43,318 nt of DNA from Gammaproteobacteria bacterium (GCA_963575655.1 CAUYTY010000166.1:1-43318), one strand, 5' to 3'; shown: positions 7,531 to 16,843, numbered from the stretch's first letter. The notes: generated by a model from the letters alone, not told the origin. A program made the numbers and translations.

Positions 7531-7736
7531 GTCCCCCGAATTGTTTGCCTGCTGCGGGCTAAGGAGCTATTCCGATGTACGCAACGGCAGAATTATCCCG
7601 CCGATGGTGCCACATTAAAACAGTTTCGTGCTCTACCACAATGGGTGTATGTTCTCCCCGTCCATCCTGCTGGCCGTAGCCTTCCGGCCTCTAGCGTCCT
7701 GTTGGATGGTTTCTCCCTCACCAATCAAGAATCCCA
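7531..7736. promoter_or_regulatory. Divergent intergenic region between kinase operon and cyclase
   Basis: The 206 bp between the two divergent start codons must hold both promoters. I see a plausible ribosome site (GGGGG) just before the kinase ATG on the minus strand. No clear -35/-10 pair or operator is recognisable. Confidence 0.4.
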
Positions 7737-10038
7737 ATGGTCGCCTCTTCGCAACTTACTCCTACCCAACCTTCTTCACCATCGAAGCTCCCCTCTCGAA
7801 GCGTGCTGGATCTACGCCGTCACGTTCTGCACTATGCCTTGTCTGGGATAGTGTTGGTGCTGTTTCTGCTCCATGCCCTCCACCAGATCCCCATCCCCTT
7901 CCTGGATCGCTTGGAGTTCATCAGCTACGACGCTCGACTCCGCCTGACTATGCCCGGAGGGGTCGATCCACGGATGGTGATCGTAGACATCGACGAGAAA
8001 AGCTTGGCCGAGGAGGGGCAATGGCCTTGGCCTCGGGACCGCGTGGCCACCCTCCTGGACCGTTTGTTTGATCAGTACCATGTTGGTGTGGTGGGTTTCG
8101 ACGTTGTCTTCGCAGAATCTGATCACAACTCGGGATTGAATGTGATGCCGCTGTCCGCAGTCCAGTTCCTAGCGCCTCTTGCAGAATTCGGGGAAACTCA
8201 AGGACGATCGCAGTTTTCAGGCCATGTTGCCGGACCTTCAAACCCAGCTCGACTACGACCAGCGTTTTGCTACTGCCCTGCATGGGCGGCGCGTTGTGCT
8301 TGGTTATTACTTTGGAGACCAGGCACGCACCGTTGGGAAACTTCCTCCGCCGGTATTGGACGCGGCAGCCCTTGGTGGCCATCACATCAACTCGGTGATG
8401 GCTGTCGGGTATGGCGCCAATCTCCCGGTACTCCAGAAAGAAGCCGCCAGCGCTGGTCACTTTACCCCCAGCGCGGATGTCGACGGCATCATTCGGCGCG
8501 TACCACTGCTCGTCGAATACGAAGGAAATTATTACGAATCACTGGGTTTGGCGATGATCCGGGTAGCCTTGGATCAGGGAAAAGGCAAACCTGCGGTTGT
8601 CCCAGAATTTACCAAAGCGGGTTTAGAGTGGTTAAAGGTTGGTAATTTGCAGCTCCCAGTGGATGACCTTGCCCAGGCCCTGATCCCTTACCGGGGTAAG
8701 CGCGGGAGTTTCCCCTACATTTCCGCCAGCGATGTTCTGCACGGTCGGATTGCACCGGAGGTATTGACGCGAACAATAGTTCTGGTAGGTACCACGGCGC
8801 CAGGTTTAATGGATTTAAGGGCCACTCCGGTGGGTGAAATCTATCCTGGGGTTGAGGTTCACGCCAATCTGGTGGCAGGTATCTTTGACCATGTCATCAA
8901 GGAACGCCCCAGTTATACCCTTGCCGCCGACATCATCCAAACTATATTCATCGGGGGGATAGCGGTGATTTTACTACCGCTACTCAATCCCTTGCTTGCC
9001 AGTATTGCCACGACCATCCTAATCATGGCAACGCTGGCCTGGAACTTTGCGGCCTGGCAATGGGGAAACCTAGTATTGCCGCTCGCCCCGGTATTACTGC
9101 TGATCATAATTGTCTATGCCATAGATATGACGCTCGGCTACCTCTTGGAATCTCGAGGTAAAAAGCAGATTACTCATTTATTCGGGCAATATGTCCCCCC
9201 CGAATTGGTCGATGAGATGTCGCGCTACCCGAGTCGTTTCTCTATGGAGGGTACTAGCCGCGAGATGACGGTATTATTTTCGGATGTACGAAACTTTACC
9301 AGTATCTCTGAGGGGCTGGACCCTCCGAGTCTTAGCAAACTTATGAATGCCTACCTCACCCCTATGACGCAGATTATCCACGAAGAACGGGGCACTATTG
9401 ATAAATACATCGGTGACGCGATTATGGCATTCTGGGGGGCACCGCTGGATGACCCCGACCATGCCCTCCACGCCGTACAAGCGGCACTCGCTCTACAGCG
9501 TCGTGCCGTAGAGATCACTGAGGAATTTCGCGCACGGGGTTGGCCAGAAATTCGGATTGGGGTGGGGATTAATACCGGTGTAATGCGGGTCGGTAACATG
9601 GGATCCGAATTTCGTACGGCCTATACGGTGATGGGTGATGCTGTAAATCTCGCCTCACGCCTTGAAGGACTTACTAAGCAATACAAAGTTACCCTCATCG
9701 TCAGTGAACATACCTACCGCTCCCTGCCTCACATGACCTTCCGTGAACTCGATAAGGTCCGCGTCAAAGGTAAACAGGAACCGGTGGTCATCTACGAACC
9801 CCTGGGTAATACCAACGAACTGGATTCGGCGTTGCTCGAGGAACTCAAGAGCTATCGTCAGGCCCTGAATTACTACCGTGCCCAGGATTGGGAGCGGGCC
9901 GCCGTGGCCTTTTACCGCCTACGTGAGAAATCTCCTCAGACCTATCTCTACAGTATGTACATGGAGCGATTAGAATTCTTCCGGGCCAATCCTCCCGGTA
10001 AGGAGTGGGATGGGGTCTTCTCCTTTACCACCAAATGA
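7737..10038 (+). pseudogene. CHASE2 class III adenylate/guanylate cyclase, frameshifted
   Basis: Two overlapping frames together make one gene. 7737 to about 8193 encodes an N-terminal membrane segment (IVLVLFLLHAL) and the start of CHASE2 (MVIVDIDEKSLAEEGQWPWP, VVGFDVVFAESDHNSG). From about 8194 the +1 frame continues with SFQAMLPDLQTQLDYDQRFA, three membrane helices (about 8920-9150) and a cyclase domain. The cyclase domain has both metal-binding Asp regions (LFSDVRNFT, DKYIGDAIMAFWGAP) and YTVMGDAVNLASRLE. The Lys and Asp in these motifs fit adenylate cyclase better than guanylate cyclase. The frame changes at a 51-nt patch (8143-8193) identical to the neighbouring kinase gene. Unless this is an assembly error or is bypassed by ribosomal frameshifting, the full protein is not made. 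A TTG at 8179 could start a C-terminal product that retains the cyclase domain. Confidence 0.85.
8143..8193 (+). repeat. 51-nt ectopic patch causing the cyclase frameshift
   Basis: This stretch is identical to the reverse complement of 6717-6767. In the cyclase it lies just after FAESDHNSGLN, where family members continue with the segment leading into DRSFQAMLPDLQ. It is therefore not at the homologous CHASE2 position. The left junction keeps the frame and the right junction shifts it by one. Confidence 0.85.
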
Positions 10039-10058
10039 TTGATGTTGGCTAAAGGTAA

Positions 10059-10152
10059 TCAATCCAAGTTGCTACCTATGCGGTGAGAAACGAAAAGCCC
10101 CCTCTCTCCGGGGGAGGGGAGAAAAGCGCGTTAGCTAGCAACTTGGGTTAAT
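10059..10152. repeat. MITE-like repeat, short member (family with AAGTTGC termini)
   Basis: The arms AATCCAAGTTGCTA and TAGCAACTTGGGTTAAT enclose a CCCCCTCTCTCCGGGGGAGGGG hairpin-type core. It is related in its ends and core to 14312-14461 and 21761-21885. It fills most of the gap between the cyclase and the permease and may terminate transcription. Confidence 0.65.
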
Positions 10153-10181
10153 CATTTCCCCTTCCAGTGGGAATATGACAA

Positions 10182-10940
10182 ATGGTTATGGGCACCGTTA
10201 TTGAGCTTCTTGGTTTCGCATTCGAGGTACTAGTCGAGAGCACACTTTTTTTTATTACCTTGGTCCAGGGAAAAACTCGATTTGGGGCGCGGGCGTTTCA
10301 TGCGGAACTACGGATGATGGCAATACAACCGTTACTGCTCGTCTCAATCTTTGCGGTCAGTCTGGGGCTAATTCTTTCGAGTCAGGCACTTCAATTGCTT
10401 GATATTATTAACCTGGAAGGACAAGTCAGCGAATTGATCGTATTGGCATTGGTTCGCGATTTTGCGCCGATCGTGGTGGGTATCTTTGTGGCGGGGCGCG
10501 GGGGATTGGCGCTGGCGGTACACCTGGGAGCAATGGTCCGGCGTCGTGAGATTGATGCGTTGATCCTGATGGATATTAGCCGTTTGCGCTTTGTAGTCGC
10601 ACCGACCTTTTGTGTCAATATAATTAGCATGGTGGCGTTGACTCTGTGGTTTTCGATACTGGCGGTGGTAGCGGCTGCTGGATTTCTGGAATATCGGCGC
10701 CAGATCCCCATTACCCTATTCCTGGGGGCGGCACATGAGGTGCTGTCGTGGTCCGATCTAATTATCGGGACGTCTAAAGGAATAGTAATTGGTGCGCTGG
10801 TGGTGATAGTGTCTGCCTTTAATGGCCTCACGATTGACCGTCACGCACGCAGTCTATCACAGGTGGCTACCGCTACTGTCGTCCAATCATTGTTGATCGT
10901 AATTCTAATCCAACTGATATTTTCTTTGGCTCGTGCCTAA
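10182..10940 (+). CDS. MlaE-like lipid ABC transporter permease
   Basis: The 252-residue protein has about five to six hydrophobic helices. The MlaE/YrbE-type core includes LGLILSSQALQLLD, ELIVLALVRDFAPIVVGIFVAGRGG and EIDALILMD. Family members are permeases of MCE-linked ABC transporters that move phospholipids between the inner and outer membranes. The usual MlaF ATPase and MlaD MCE partners are absent here. The next gene starts within about 10 nt and encodes an Aas-like acyltransferase/ligase, so a joint role in lipid uptake and re-acylation is a reasonable inference. ATGs at 10182 and 10188 are both possible starts. The protein must borrow an ATPase from elsewhere or work in a different way. 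Confidence 0.85.
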   Translation: MVMGTVIELLGFAFEVLVESTLFFITLVQGKTRFGARAFHAELRMMAIQPLLLVSIFAVSLGLILSSQALQLLDIINLEGQVSELIVLALVRDFAPIVVGIFVAGRGGLALAVHLGAMVRRREIDALILMDISRLRFVVAPTFCVNIISMVALTLWFSILAVVAAAGFLEYRRQIPITLFLGAAHEVLSWSDLIIGTSKGIVIGALVVIVSAFNGLTIDRHARSLSQVATATVVQSLLIVILIQLIFSLARA

Positions 10941-10949
10941 TCCTTGCAA

Positions 10950-13142
10950 ATGGGGTATGAAATGTTGACGGTGAGGATCGTAGTGCGTTTTCTACTCCGG
11001 TTGTTTTACGGTTACCGCGTCTATAATGATGCAGTATTGAAGGCAGCGGGGCCACTTTTGCTCATTCCCAATCATGTCTCGTGGTTCGATTGGTTGTTCA
11101 TTGCCCTTTGCCTCGATGATGATTGGCGGTTTGTAACTTCTAGTACCACGGCGCAGACATCCTTTCTGCATCGCTGGATCATGATTAATTGTCATACCTT
11201 CCCTATAGACCCAGCCTCACCGTATGCCGTAAAACGTATGGCAGAGTTCCTGAATAAGGGGGGGCGTTTGGTCCTTTTTGCAGAGGGCCGCCTCTCCCGT
11301 ACCGGGGGTCTGATGAAACTCTTCGACGGCTCGGGTTTTCTATTGTTTGAAACGAAGGCCAAGGTAATTACAGCTTATCTGCGTGGGGCAAATCGTTTGC
11401 CGTTTTGCCCGCATCCGGGTTGGCGCAGTTGGTTTCCACGAGTTACGGTACATTTCAGTGAGGTCATTAGCCCTCCCAAGGCGGAGCACCATAGCACTGC
11501 TCAAGCACGTGAGCAGCTTACTCAATGGTTGCGCCACGAACTCGTGAAACAACAATTCGCAACGGAGATGCAATTTGGTCCCGCTACGGTATCTGAGGCA
11601 ATCGCACTCGCGGCACGCCAACAACCCAACAAGGTGATCCTGCAAGATTTCACTGGCCAGGGCATTACCTACCGGCGTTTGATGATCGGGGCGGGGCTGT
11701 TGGCCGGGCAATGGAAAAGACGGCTAAAGAATCTGCCACCGCGTAGTCATGTGGGGGTGTTATTACCGAATACTAACGCCTTTCCCGTGGTGCTGATGAG
11801 TCTCTGGCAATCGGGTTGGGTACCAGCGATCTTGAATTATTCGACCGGTCCGGCGGTGATGTTGAATTGCGTACAACTGGCGGGCCTGCGTCAGATTATT
11901 ACGTCGCGGGCATTTGTTGAAAAGGCCAAGTTGAATCTCGAGGCATTTACCGGTGCGAGTGTGGAACTGCTCTATCTTGAGGAGGTACGCACCAGTATTT
12001 CGAGCCTGGACCGACTCCATGGGATGGTGCGATCATGGTTGCGGGTAGAAACCAAGAGTTTTGAGCTAGCTTCGACCGATACAGCGGTAATTCTTTTCAC
12101 CAGCGGTTCCGAGGGGCTACCCAAAGGCGTTGAACTTACCCACGCCAATCTCATGTCGAACATTCGACAGGTACGTGTTAGCTTTGACGTATACGATACC
12201 GATCGCTTCTTCAATGCCCTGCCGTTGTTTCATAGCTTTGGATTGTCAGTGGGGCTGCTGCTGCCGTTGGTCAATGGAATCTTTATCTATCTCTATCCAT
12301 CACCATTGCACTATCGTATCGTGCCTGCGGCCGTCTATAACCATGACTGCACGGTAATGTTCGGGACGAATACCTTCCTCAATGGTTACGCAAATAAAGC
12401 GCATCCCTACGATTTTCGACAGATCCGTTATCTATTCGCGGGCGCCGAGAAGGTGCAAGAGGCTACCTTTAATCTCTACGCACGAAAGTTCGGTATTGGC
12501 ATCCTAGAAGGCTATGGTGCGACGGAGTGTTCACCGGTATTGTCGGTAAACCTGCCGATGATGCCGTGTTTCGGCTCGGCAGGGCAATTCCTCCCCGGCA
12601 TTGAATGGAAACTAGAGCCAATCGATGGGGTAACGGAGGGCGGTCGTTTGTTTGTGCGTGGCCCTAATATCATGAAGGGCTATTTGAACGTAGACGCCAA
12701 CGCCACTTTCCAGGCCCTCGGTGGTTGGTATGACACCGGTGATATTGTAAAGGTGGATGCAAAAGGTTTTGTTCATATTCTTGGTCGTCTGAAAAGATTT
12801 GCTAAAGTTAGCGGGGAGATGGTTAGTTTAACGGCGGTGGAAGATGCCCTGGCCGGGGCTTTTCCCCAACACCGCCTGCGTTGTCAGGTTGCCGTTGTTA
12901 GCCTGCCGGACGAACAGAAGGGTGAGATACTGATTGCGGTCACCAACGACCCAAAACTACAAATTCATGAAATTCGTGAGGCCGTGAAGGCCAAAGGACT
13001 GAGCAATCTTTGTGTACCTCGTGAACTCCGGGTCGTGAAGGAAATCCCGAAACTGGGGACCGGCAAGATCAATCATCGCGAGTTGGCCAAATTAATGGCT
13101 GCGTCCGCATTGCCAAGTGAGGAAAGCGATCTCCATACTTGA
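10950..13142 (+). CDS. aas: Aas-like bifunctional acyltransferase / acyl-ACP synthetase
   Basis: About 730 residues, close to E. coli Aas (719). The N-terminal part (about 20-200) is a PlsC-type acyltransferase with NHVSWFDW (the HX4D motif) and FAEGRLSRTGG. The C-terminal part is an AMP-binding adenylating domain with VILFTSGSEGLPKGVELTHANL-type A3 (written here without spacing only as its start, ILFTSGSEGLPKG), GYGATECSPVLSV (A5), YDTGDIVKVD, LGRLKRFAKVSGEMV (A8) and GTGKINHREL with the catalytic Lys (A10). Aas re-acylates lysophosphatidylethanolamine at the inner membrane. ATG 10950 is used. ATG 10962, preceded by GGGG, is equally possible, and a TTG lies at 10944. It is in an operon with the MlaE-like permease. 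Confidence 0.88.
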   Translation: MGYEMLTVRIVVRFLLRLFYGYRVYNDAVLKAAGPLLLIPNHVSWFDWLFIALCLDDDWRFVTSSTTAQTSFLHRWIMINCHTFPIDPASPYAVKRMAEFLNKGGRLVLFAEGRLSRTGGLMKLFDGSGFLLFETKAKVITAYLRGANRLPFCPHPGWRSWFPRVTVHFSEVISPPKAEHHSTAQAREQLTQWLRHELVKQQFATEMQFGPATVSEAIALAARQQPNKVILQDFTGQGITYRRLMIGAGLLAGQWKRRLKNLPPRSHVGVLLPNTNAFPVVLMSLWQSGWVPAILNYSTGPAVMLNCVQLAGLRQIITSRAFVEKAKLNLEAFTGASVELLYLEEVRTSISSLDRLHGMVRSWLRVETKSFELASTDTAVILFTSGSEGLPKGVELTHANLMSNIRQVRVSFDVYDTDRFFNALPLFHSFGLSVGLLLPLVNGIFIYLYPSPLHYRIVPAAVYNHDCTVMFGTNTFLNGYANKAHPYDFRQIRYLFAGAEKVQEATFNLYARKFGIGILEGYGATECSPVLSVNLPMMPCFGSAGQFLPGIEWKLEPIDGVTEGGRLFVRGPNIMKGYLNVDANATFQALGGWYDTGDIVKVDAKGFVHILGRLKRFAKVSGEMVSLTAVEDALAGAFPQHRLRCQVAVVSLPDEQKGEILIAVTNDPKLQIHEIREAVKAKGLSNLCVPRELRVVKEIPKLGTGKINHRELAKLMAASALPSEESDLHT

Positions 13143-13170
13143 TTTGCACTTCAAAATCGGATCCGCCGGG

Positions 13171-13295
13171 AAATAATTGTAACTGTTCACTCTTCCCCTA
13201 ACTCTCCGGGCCACCTCACCCCTCGGCCCCCTCTCCTGTTAAGGAGAGGGGGCCGAGGGGTGAGATTAGGGGGAGTGAACGGTTACGAATAATTT
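13171..13295. repeat. Long hairpin element (about 125 bp) after aas
   Basis: The inner stem is perfect: 13215-13236 pairs with 13243-13264 (CTCACCCCTCGGCCCCCTCT and its complement) around TGTTAA. Outer arms (AATTGTAACTGTTCACT and AGTGAACGGTTACGAATAATT) extend the fold imperfectly to about 13171 and 13295. It could terminate aas transcription. It resembles the C-rich core of the MITE at 14102-14265. No coding potential. Confidence 0.8.
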
Positions 13296-13368
13296 TATCT
13301 CTGTCCTCAAGTTTGGACCTTTCGTCAAACTGATGAGATGATGACTCGCTATTTACGAGGATACCCTC

Positions 13369-14101
13369 ATGCGTTTCCCCTACGGTATTGCTGACTTCCA
13401 AAAGATTCATGAGGAGGGTTATTTCTACGTTGATCGTACCGACCGCATCCCATTGATGGAGCGAGCGGGAGATCAACTGCTATTTCTTCGTCCCCGGCGT
13501 TTCGGTAAGAGTCTGTGGCTCGCCACCCTGGAGAATTACTACGACCTGACCAAGGCCGACCATTTCGAGATGCTATTCGGCGGGCTGGCGATTGGCAAAA
13601 ATCCGACGCCACTGCATAACCACTACCTCATGCTCATGCTCAATCTCAATTTTTCGATAGTGGACCCAGGTGGAAACAACGATGTGATTCGACGCTCTCT
13701 GCATCAGCATATCAATAGCTGTATCTATACCTTCTCCGTTCAATACGAGAAATACCTGCCGCGCCCTATCGAACGAGTGGAGGATAATAGCTTTTCCTCC
13801 CTGCATAATCTCCTGACGGTAGTGGCCGAGACCAGTCATAAGATCTATCTGCTCATCGATGAATACGACAATTTCGCCAATGCGGTGATGATGAGTCACT
13901 TGCGTGGTACCGATCGTTATCAGGAATTGGTAGAAGGGGAGGGGGTACTCAAAACGTTTTTCAAGGCAGTAAAGGCTGGGGCCGAGGGGCGGGGGATAGA
14001 CCGGGTATTCATCACCGGTGTTTCGCCGGTGGTGCTTTCGGATGTAACCAGCGGTTATAACGTGGTGAAGAATATTACCCACGACTCAGATTATTACAAT
14101 A
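13369..14101 (+). pseudogene. AAA-ATPase/PD-(D/E)XK protein, N-terminal fragment (piece 1 of 3)
   Basis: This begins a member of the large AAA-ATPase-like + PD-(D/E)XK nuclease family (AAA-ATPase_like with DUF1703 at the C-terminus). It has FQKIHEEGYFYVDRT and the Walker A-like RPRRFGKSLWLATLE near residue 45. IYLLIDEYDNFAN is the Walker B region and ITGVSPVVLSDVTSGYNV follows. Homology ends after NITHDSDYYN, exactly where the terminal repeat of a MITE starts (14102). The frame then reads through MITE sequence to a stop at 14266-14268. The family is expanded in sulfur bacteria and its role is unknown. Piece 2 resumes at 15408, and roughly 50 residues between the pieces are missing. Confidence 0.85.
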
Positions 14102-14265
14102 GACATTATCGGAAACCCAAAACCTCACCCCCCGCCCCCCTCTCCTTAACAGGAGAGGGGGAGATTTTTTGCCTGTTCCGTCCAGGAGTTAAGCATAACA
14201 ACGGAATAATTCTCCCCCCTCCTGTTAAGGAGAGGGGGTTGGGGGGTGAGGTTTCCGATAATGTC
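14102..14265. mobile_element. 164-bp MITE with perfect 15-bp terminal inverted repeats
   Basis: The termini are GACATTATCGGAAAC (14102-14116) and its exact complement (14251-14265). The core carries two C-rich/G-rich hairpin segments around CTCCTTAACAGGAG and CTCCTGTTAAGGAG. It has no transposase and interrupts the AAA-ATPase gene. I see no convincing target duplication because the flanks have been rearranged. Confidence 0.8.
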
Positions 14266-14311
14266 TAATGTGTCCGGACAAAAGTATTTTCGGCGGAGCA
14301 CTCCGTCTTAG

Positions 14312-14461
14312 ATAACCCAAGTTGCCACCTACTTGCCCCCTCCCCAGCCCTCCCCGTAAACGGGGAGGGAGTAGACCGCAGACCTCCCCCCGTTTACGGG
14401 GGGATTGAGGGGGGACGATTGGATGCGATCCCGAATTTTGAATAGGTGGCAACTTGGATTA
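14312..14461. mobile_element. MITE-like element, family B copy (AACCCAAGTTGCCACCT ends)
   Basis: The ends are ATAACCCAAGTTGCCACCT and AGGTGGCAACTTGGATTAT. The core has two hairpins (CTCCCCGTAAACGGGGAG; CCCCCGTTTACGGGGG). It is nearly the same as 21761-21885 through the left end and core, but the right part differs (GACGATTGGATGCGATCCCG is present only here). Confidence 0.8.
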
Positions 14462-14804
14462 TTTAGAACGTTTCCGGCCTCGCTTACGATTTTGTCTTCC
14501 CTTATTCTTATTTCTTATTTTCAATTTCTAATAACGTATTTTTTGCTATTTCAAAAAGTCGGCAGGCAGCGTTAAGGCCAATTCCCTCACTTCGCGCCTG
14601 GAGTACCTTTGCAATCAGGCTTATGGGTTTTTTTATATTCTCCATAAATGTTCCTTTTGTTTCTGAAAAAACATTCCGACAGCTATTGCATTCATAAAGA
14701 TTTCTGCTGCCGTTGCTGGATGTATTATAAGTTTTGGAGATACGGCAGTCTTCAGAATTGCAATGAAGGCAGCGGATTGTGGTCAACATTAAGAGCTTCT
14801 TCAA
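14459..14804 (-). pseudogene. Zinc-ribbon HTH transposase, internally deleted remnant
   Basis: The N-terminal 98 residues have a four-Cys zinc ribbon (CLHCNSEDC and ECNSC) followed by a helix-turn-helix segment (GIGLNAACRLFEIAKNTLLE), as in InsA-like or related transposase N-termini. The frame stops at 14508-14510. A different frame continues downstream with the basic tail GRQNRKRGRKRSK and a stop at 14459-14461, typical of a transposase C-terminus. I infer that the catalytic middle has been deleted. It lies within the debris that separates pieces 1 and 2 of the AAA-ATPase gene. Confidence 0.6.
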
Positions 14805-15042
14805 ATTATCAGGAAATGGGATGATTTTAGCTTAAGATAGAATAGTGTATAATTTTCAATCGATTATAGCAAGAATCAAAATAGACCAGTGCCCTCCCCT
14901 GCGAGCAGCTGGATTAGTGGCCGCTAAGTATACCCTCTAACTTCCTGTGGTCATCAAATTTGGCGAACGTATTGACTAATAATAGATTATTTTTACTTGC
15001 TTGTCCCCTAACCAACGCGCAGGTTAGTAGACCAGTGCCCTG
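14805..15042. other. Non-coding debris with a 14-bp direct repeat
   Basis: I see no gene in this stretch. TAGACCAGTGCCCT occurs at 14882-14895 and again at 15028-15041, the second copy directly at the broken end of the IS630 fragment. This may mark a deletion or insertion junction. Confidence 0.5.
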
Positions 15043-15389
15043 TTCTCTTCATTTGCTTTTGGGTGTGATAGTGTTTTTTTCTTATAGCTGATTCTCATGC
15101 GTTTTAATGCTTGACCAATGCCGCTCCTACTCACCCCTAAACGTTTAGCTCGCTCGAATTGATAGGCGTCAGGGTGCATTTCAACATCACGCGCCAGCGA
15201 TTCCCTATTAATTTTCGTGGCGGGTTTGTCTCGAGTTAGTTTTGGCTCCAGGCGTGAACGCCAACGCGTCAAAGTGGCAATCCCAATTCCAAAGCGGCTT
15301 GCGATTTCTGCGTAGGTGAGCTGTTCTTGTTCTTGTATGGCGAGCACTTTGCGACGGAAATCAATTGAATATGTCATGGGTTTAATCAC
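15024..15389 (-). pseudogene. IS630-family transposase, N-terminal fragment
   Basis: The first 117 residues (MTYSIDFRRKVLAIQEQEQ; HTH region YAEIASRFGIGIATLTRWR) match the second copy at 16256-16825 except for one substitution (DVEM against DAEM, one base). After about 15043 homology is lost and the frame ends in unrelated sequence. The DDE catalytic region is missing. The intact terminal repeat lies at 15391-15407, followed by TA and then piece 2 of the AAA-ATPase gene. Confidence 0.88.
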
Positions 15390-15407
15390 TTTATAATGGC
15401 TTTGCTA
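15043..15407 (-). mobile_element. IS630-family element, one-ended fragment
   Basis: This holds the transposase 5' half and one terminal repeat (TTATAATGGCTTTGCTA). It is nearly identical to the corresponding part of the complete element at 15991-16843. The other end is deleted at about 15043. Confidence 0.85.
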
Positions 15408-15990
15408 TAGTTTACAATCCCACCTTGGCGCTTTATTTCCTCAAATATTTCGGGCGTCACTGTCGTTATCCCGAAAGAATGTTGGACGAGAATCTGGCCA
15501 TGGATCGTAATCGCATTCAATATGTGGTCGCTTTGCCCCATGGTCGAACCTTGGTAACCCAGGCGCTCGCCGTTAGTGAAACTAATTCCGGACAGACTAT
15601 CACCATCGATCAATTGGCCGATCGTTTTGGTGTAGAAGCGATGCTGGAGGCCCCTCGTGATCATACTTTTCTCGCGTCGCTGCTCTATTACTTTGGAGTG
15701 TTGACCCAGGCGGGACGTGATGAATGGGGACGGCTCTGTCTGACTATTCCGAATTTGGTGGTGCGTAAGCTCTACGCCGAACGCCTCCAGGAGGTGCTCC
15801 TCCCTGATTACGAGGATCAAAAGCGACGCCAAGAGGCGGCCTTTCGTTTCTGTGCCAAGGGTGATCTCGTGCCCCTGTGTGATTTCATCGAGCAGCGTTA
15901 CTTCAAGGTCTTCGATAATCGTGACCTGCGTTGGTCCAATGAATTGGTGGTCAAGACGGCATTTCTCATCCTGCTCTTCAACGATACCTA
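15408..15990 (+). pseudogene. AAA-ATPase/PD-(D/E)XK protein, middle fragment (piece 2 of 3)
   Basis: VYNPTLALYFLKYFGRH begins the piece, and DENLAMDRNRIQYVVALPHG, LASLLYYFGVLTQAG and LVVRKLYAERLQEVLLPDYE follow in family order. It ends at FNDTY. The frame enters from IS630 sequence at the left (TA at 15408-15409) and leaves into IS630 at 15991. Joining 15990 to 16846 (one TA kept) restores FNDTYYIVDSETAIERGYAD, the normal family sequence. Confidence 0.88.
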
Positions 15991-16843
15991 TAGCAAAGCC
16001 ACCATAAAATGATTACGCATAATTTGCGAAGACTTCCTCGGTAGTACGGCGTTCTCTTTTGTCAATCGCCTTTAATTGCGCCCACTTATGTTCGATGGGA
16101 TTGAAATCTGGTGAATAAGGTGGTAAATATTCCAGAATATGGCCCGCATTTTTGATGGATTTTTGAATTGGAAAGTTGCGTTATCCATCACAAGAACGCA
16201 ATTGGGAGGAAGTTTTGGGAGTAAATCTTGGGTGATCCAAGAGTAAAACACATTACTATTGATGGTTCCGGTAAAGAGCGTTACACATACCAATCAACGC
16301 TCCAATGGCGTTCACTCGCCCTTTAGCATTCCAATCTTGCTTGCCAACGCAACGCTTGCCAATCGGCGCGTAGCCATTGCGGCGTGGCATATCCACCGCG
16401 AATCCAGCCTCATCGACAAAAACTATGCTTCTCCCTTCTGCTTCATATACTTCCATTCGCTCTTGAAAGGCTGTTCTCTTCTCTTCATTTGCTTTTGGGT
16501 GTGATAGTGTTTTTTTCTTATAGCTGATTCTCATGCGTTTTAATGCTTGACCAATGCCGCTCCTACTCACCCCTAAACGTTTAGCTCGCTCGAATTGATA
16601 GGCGTCAGGGTGCATTTCAGCATCACGCGCCAGCGATTCCCTATTAATTTTCGTGGCGGGTTTGTCTCGAGTTAGTTTTGGCTCCAGGCGTGAACGCCAA
16701 CGCGTCAAAGTGGCAATCCCAATTCCAAAGCGGCTTGCGATTTCTGCGTAGGTGAGCTGTTCTTGTTCTTGTATGGCGAGCACTTTGCGACGGAAATCAA
16801 TTGAATATGTCATGGGTTTAATCACTTTATAATGGCTTTGCTA
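15991..16843 (-). mobile_element. IS630-family insertion sequence with TA target duplication
   Basis: The ends are TAGCAAAGCCACCATAAAA (15991) and TTTATAATGGCTTTGCTA (to 16843), imperfect inverted repeats. They are flanked by TA at 15989-15990 and 16844-16845, the target duplication typical of the IS630/Tc1 group. Excision with one TA exactly restores the interrupted host reading frame. Confidence 0.92.
16013..16825 (-). pseudogene. IS630-family transposase, frameshifted
   Basis: The first 180 residues are intact (HTH N-terminus; catalytic-domain start IVFVDEAGFAVD and KGRVNAIGALIG). The frame then shifts near 16280 to VTLFTGTINSNVFYSWITQD and LPPNCVLVMDNATF. It shifts again near 16165 to SIKNAGHILEYLPPYSPDFN and PIEHKWAQLKAI, ending FANYA with a stop at 16013-16015. 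All three DDE-type catalytic regions are recognisable. Two frameshifts mean that no complete protein is made without recoding, so I regard it as decayed. The start could be GTG 16825 or ATG 16813. Confidence 0.88.

Noticed and set aside
15386-15832. Minus-strand frame over AAA-ATPase piece 2
   Set aside because: The plus strand carries clear family homology; this is its shadow.
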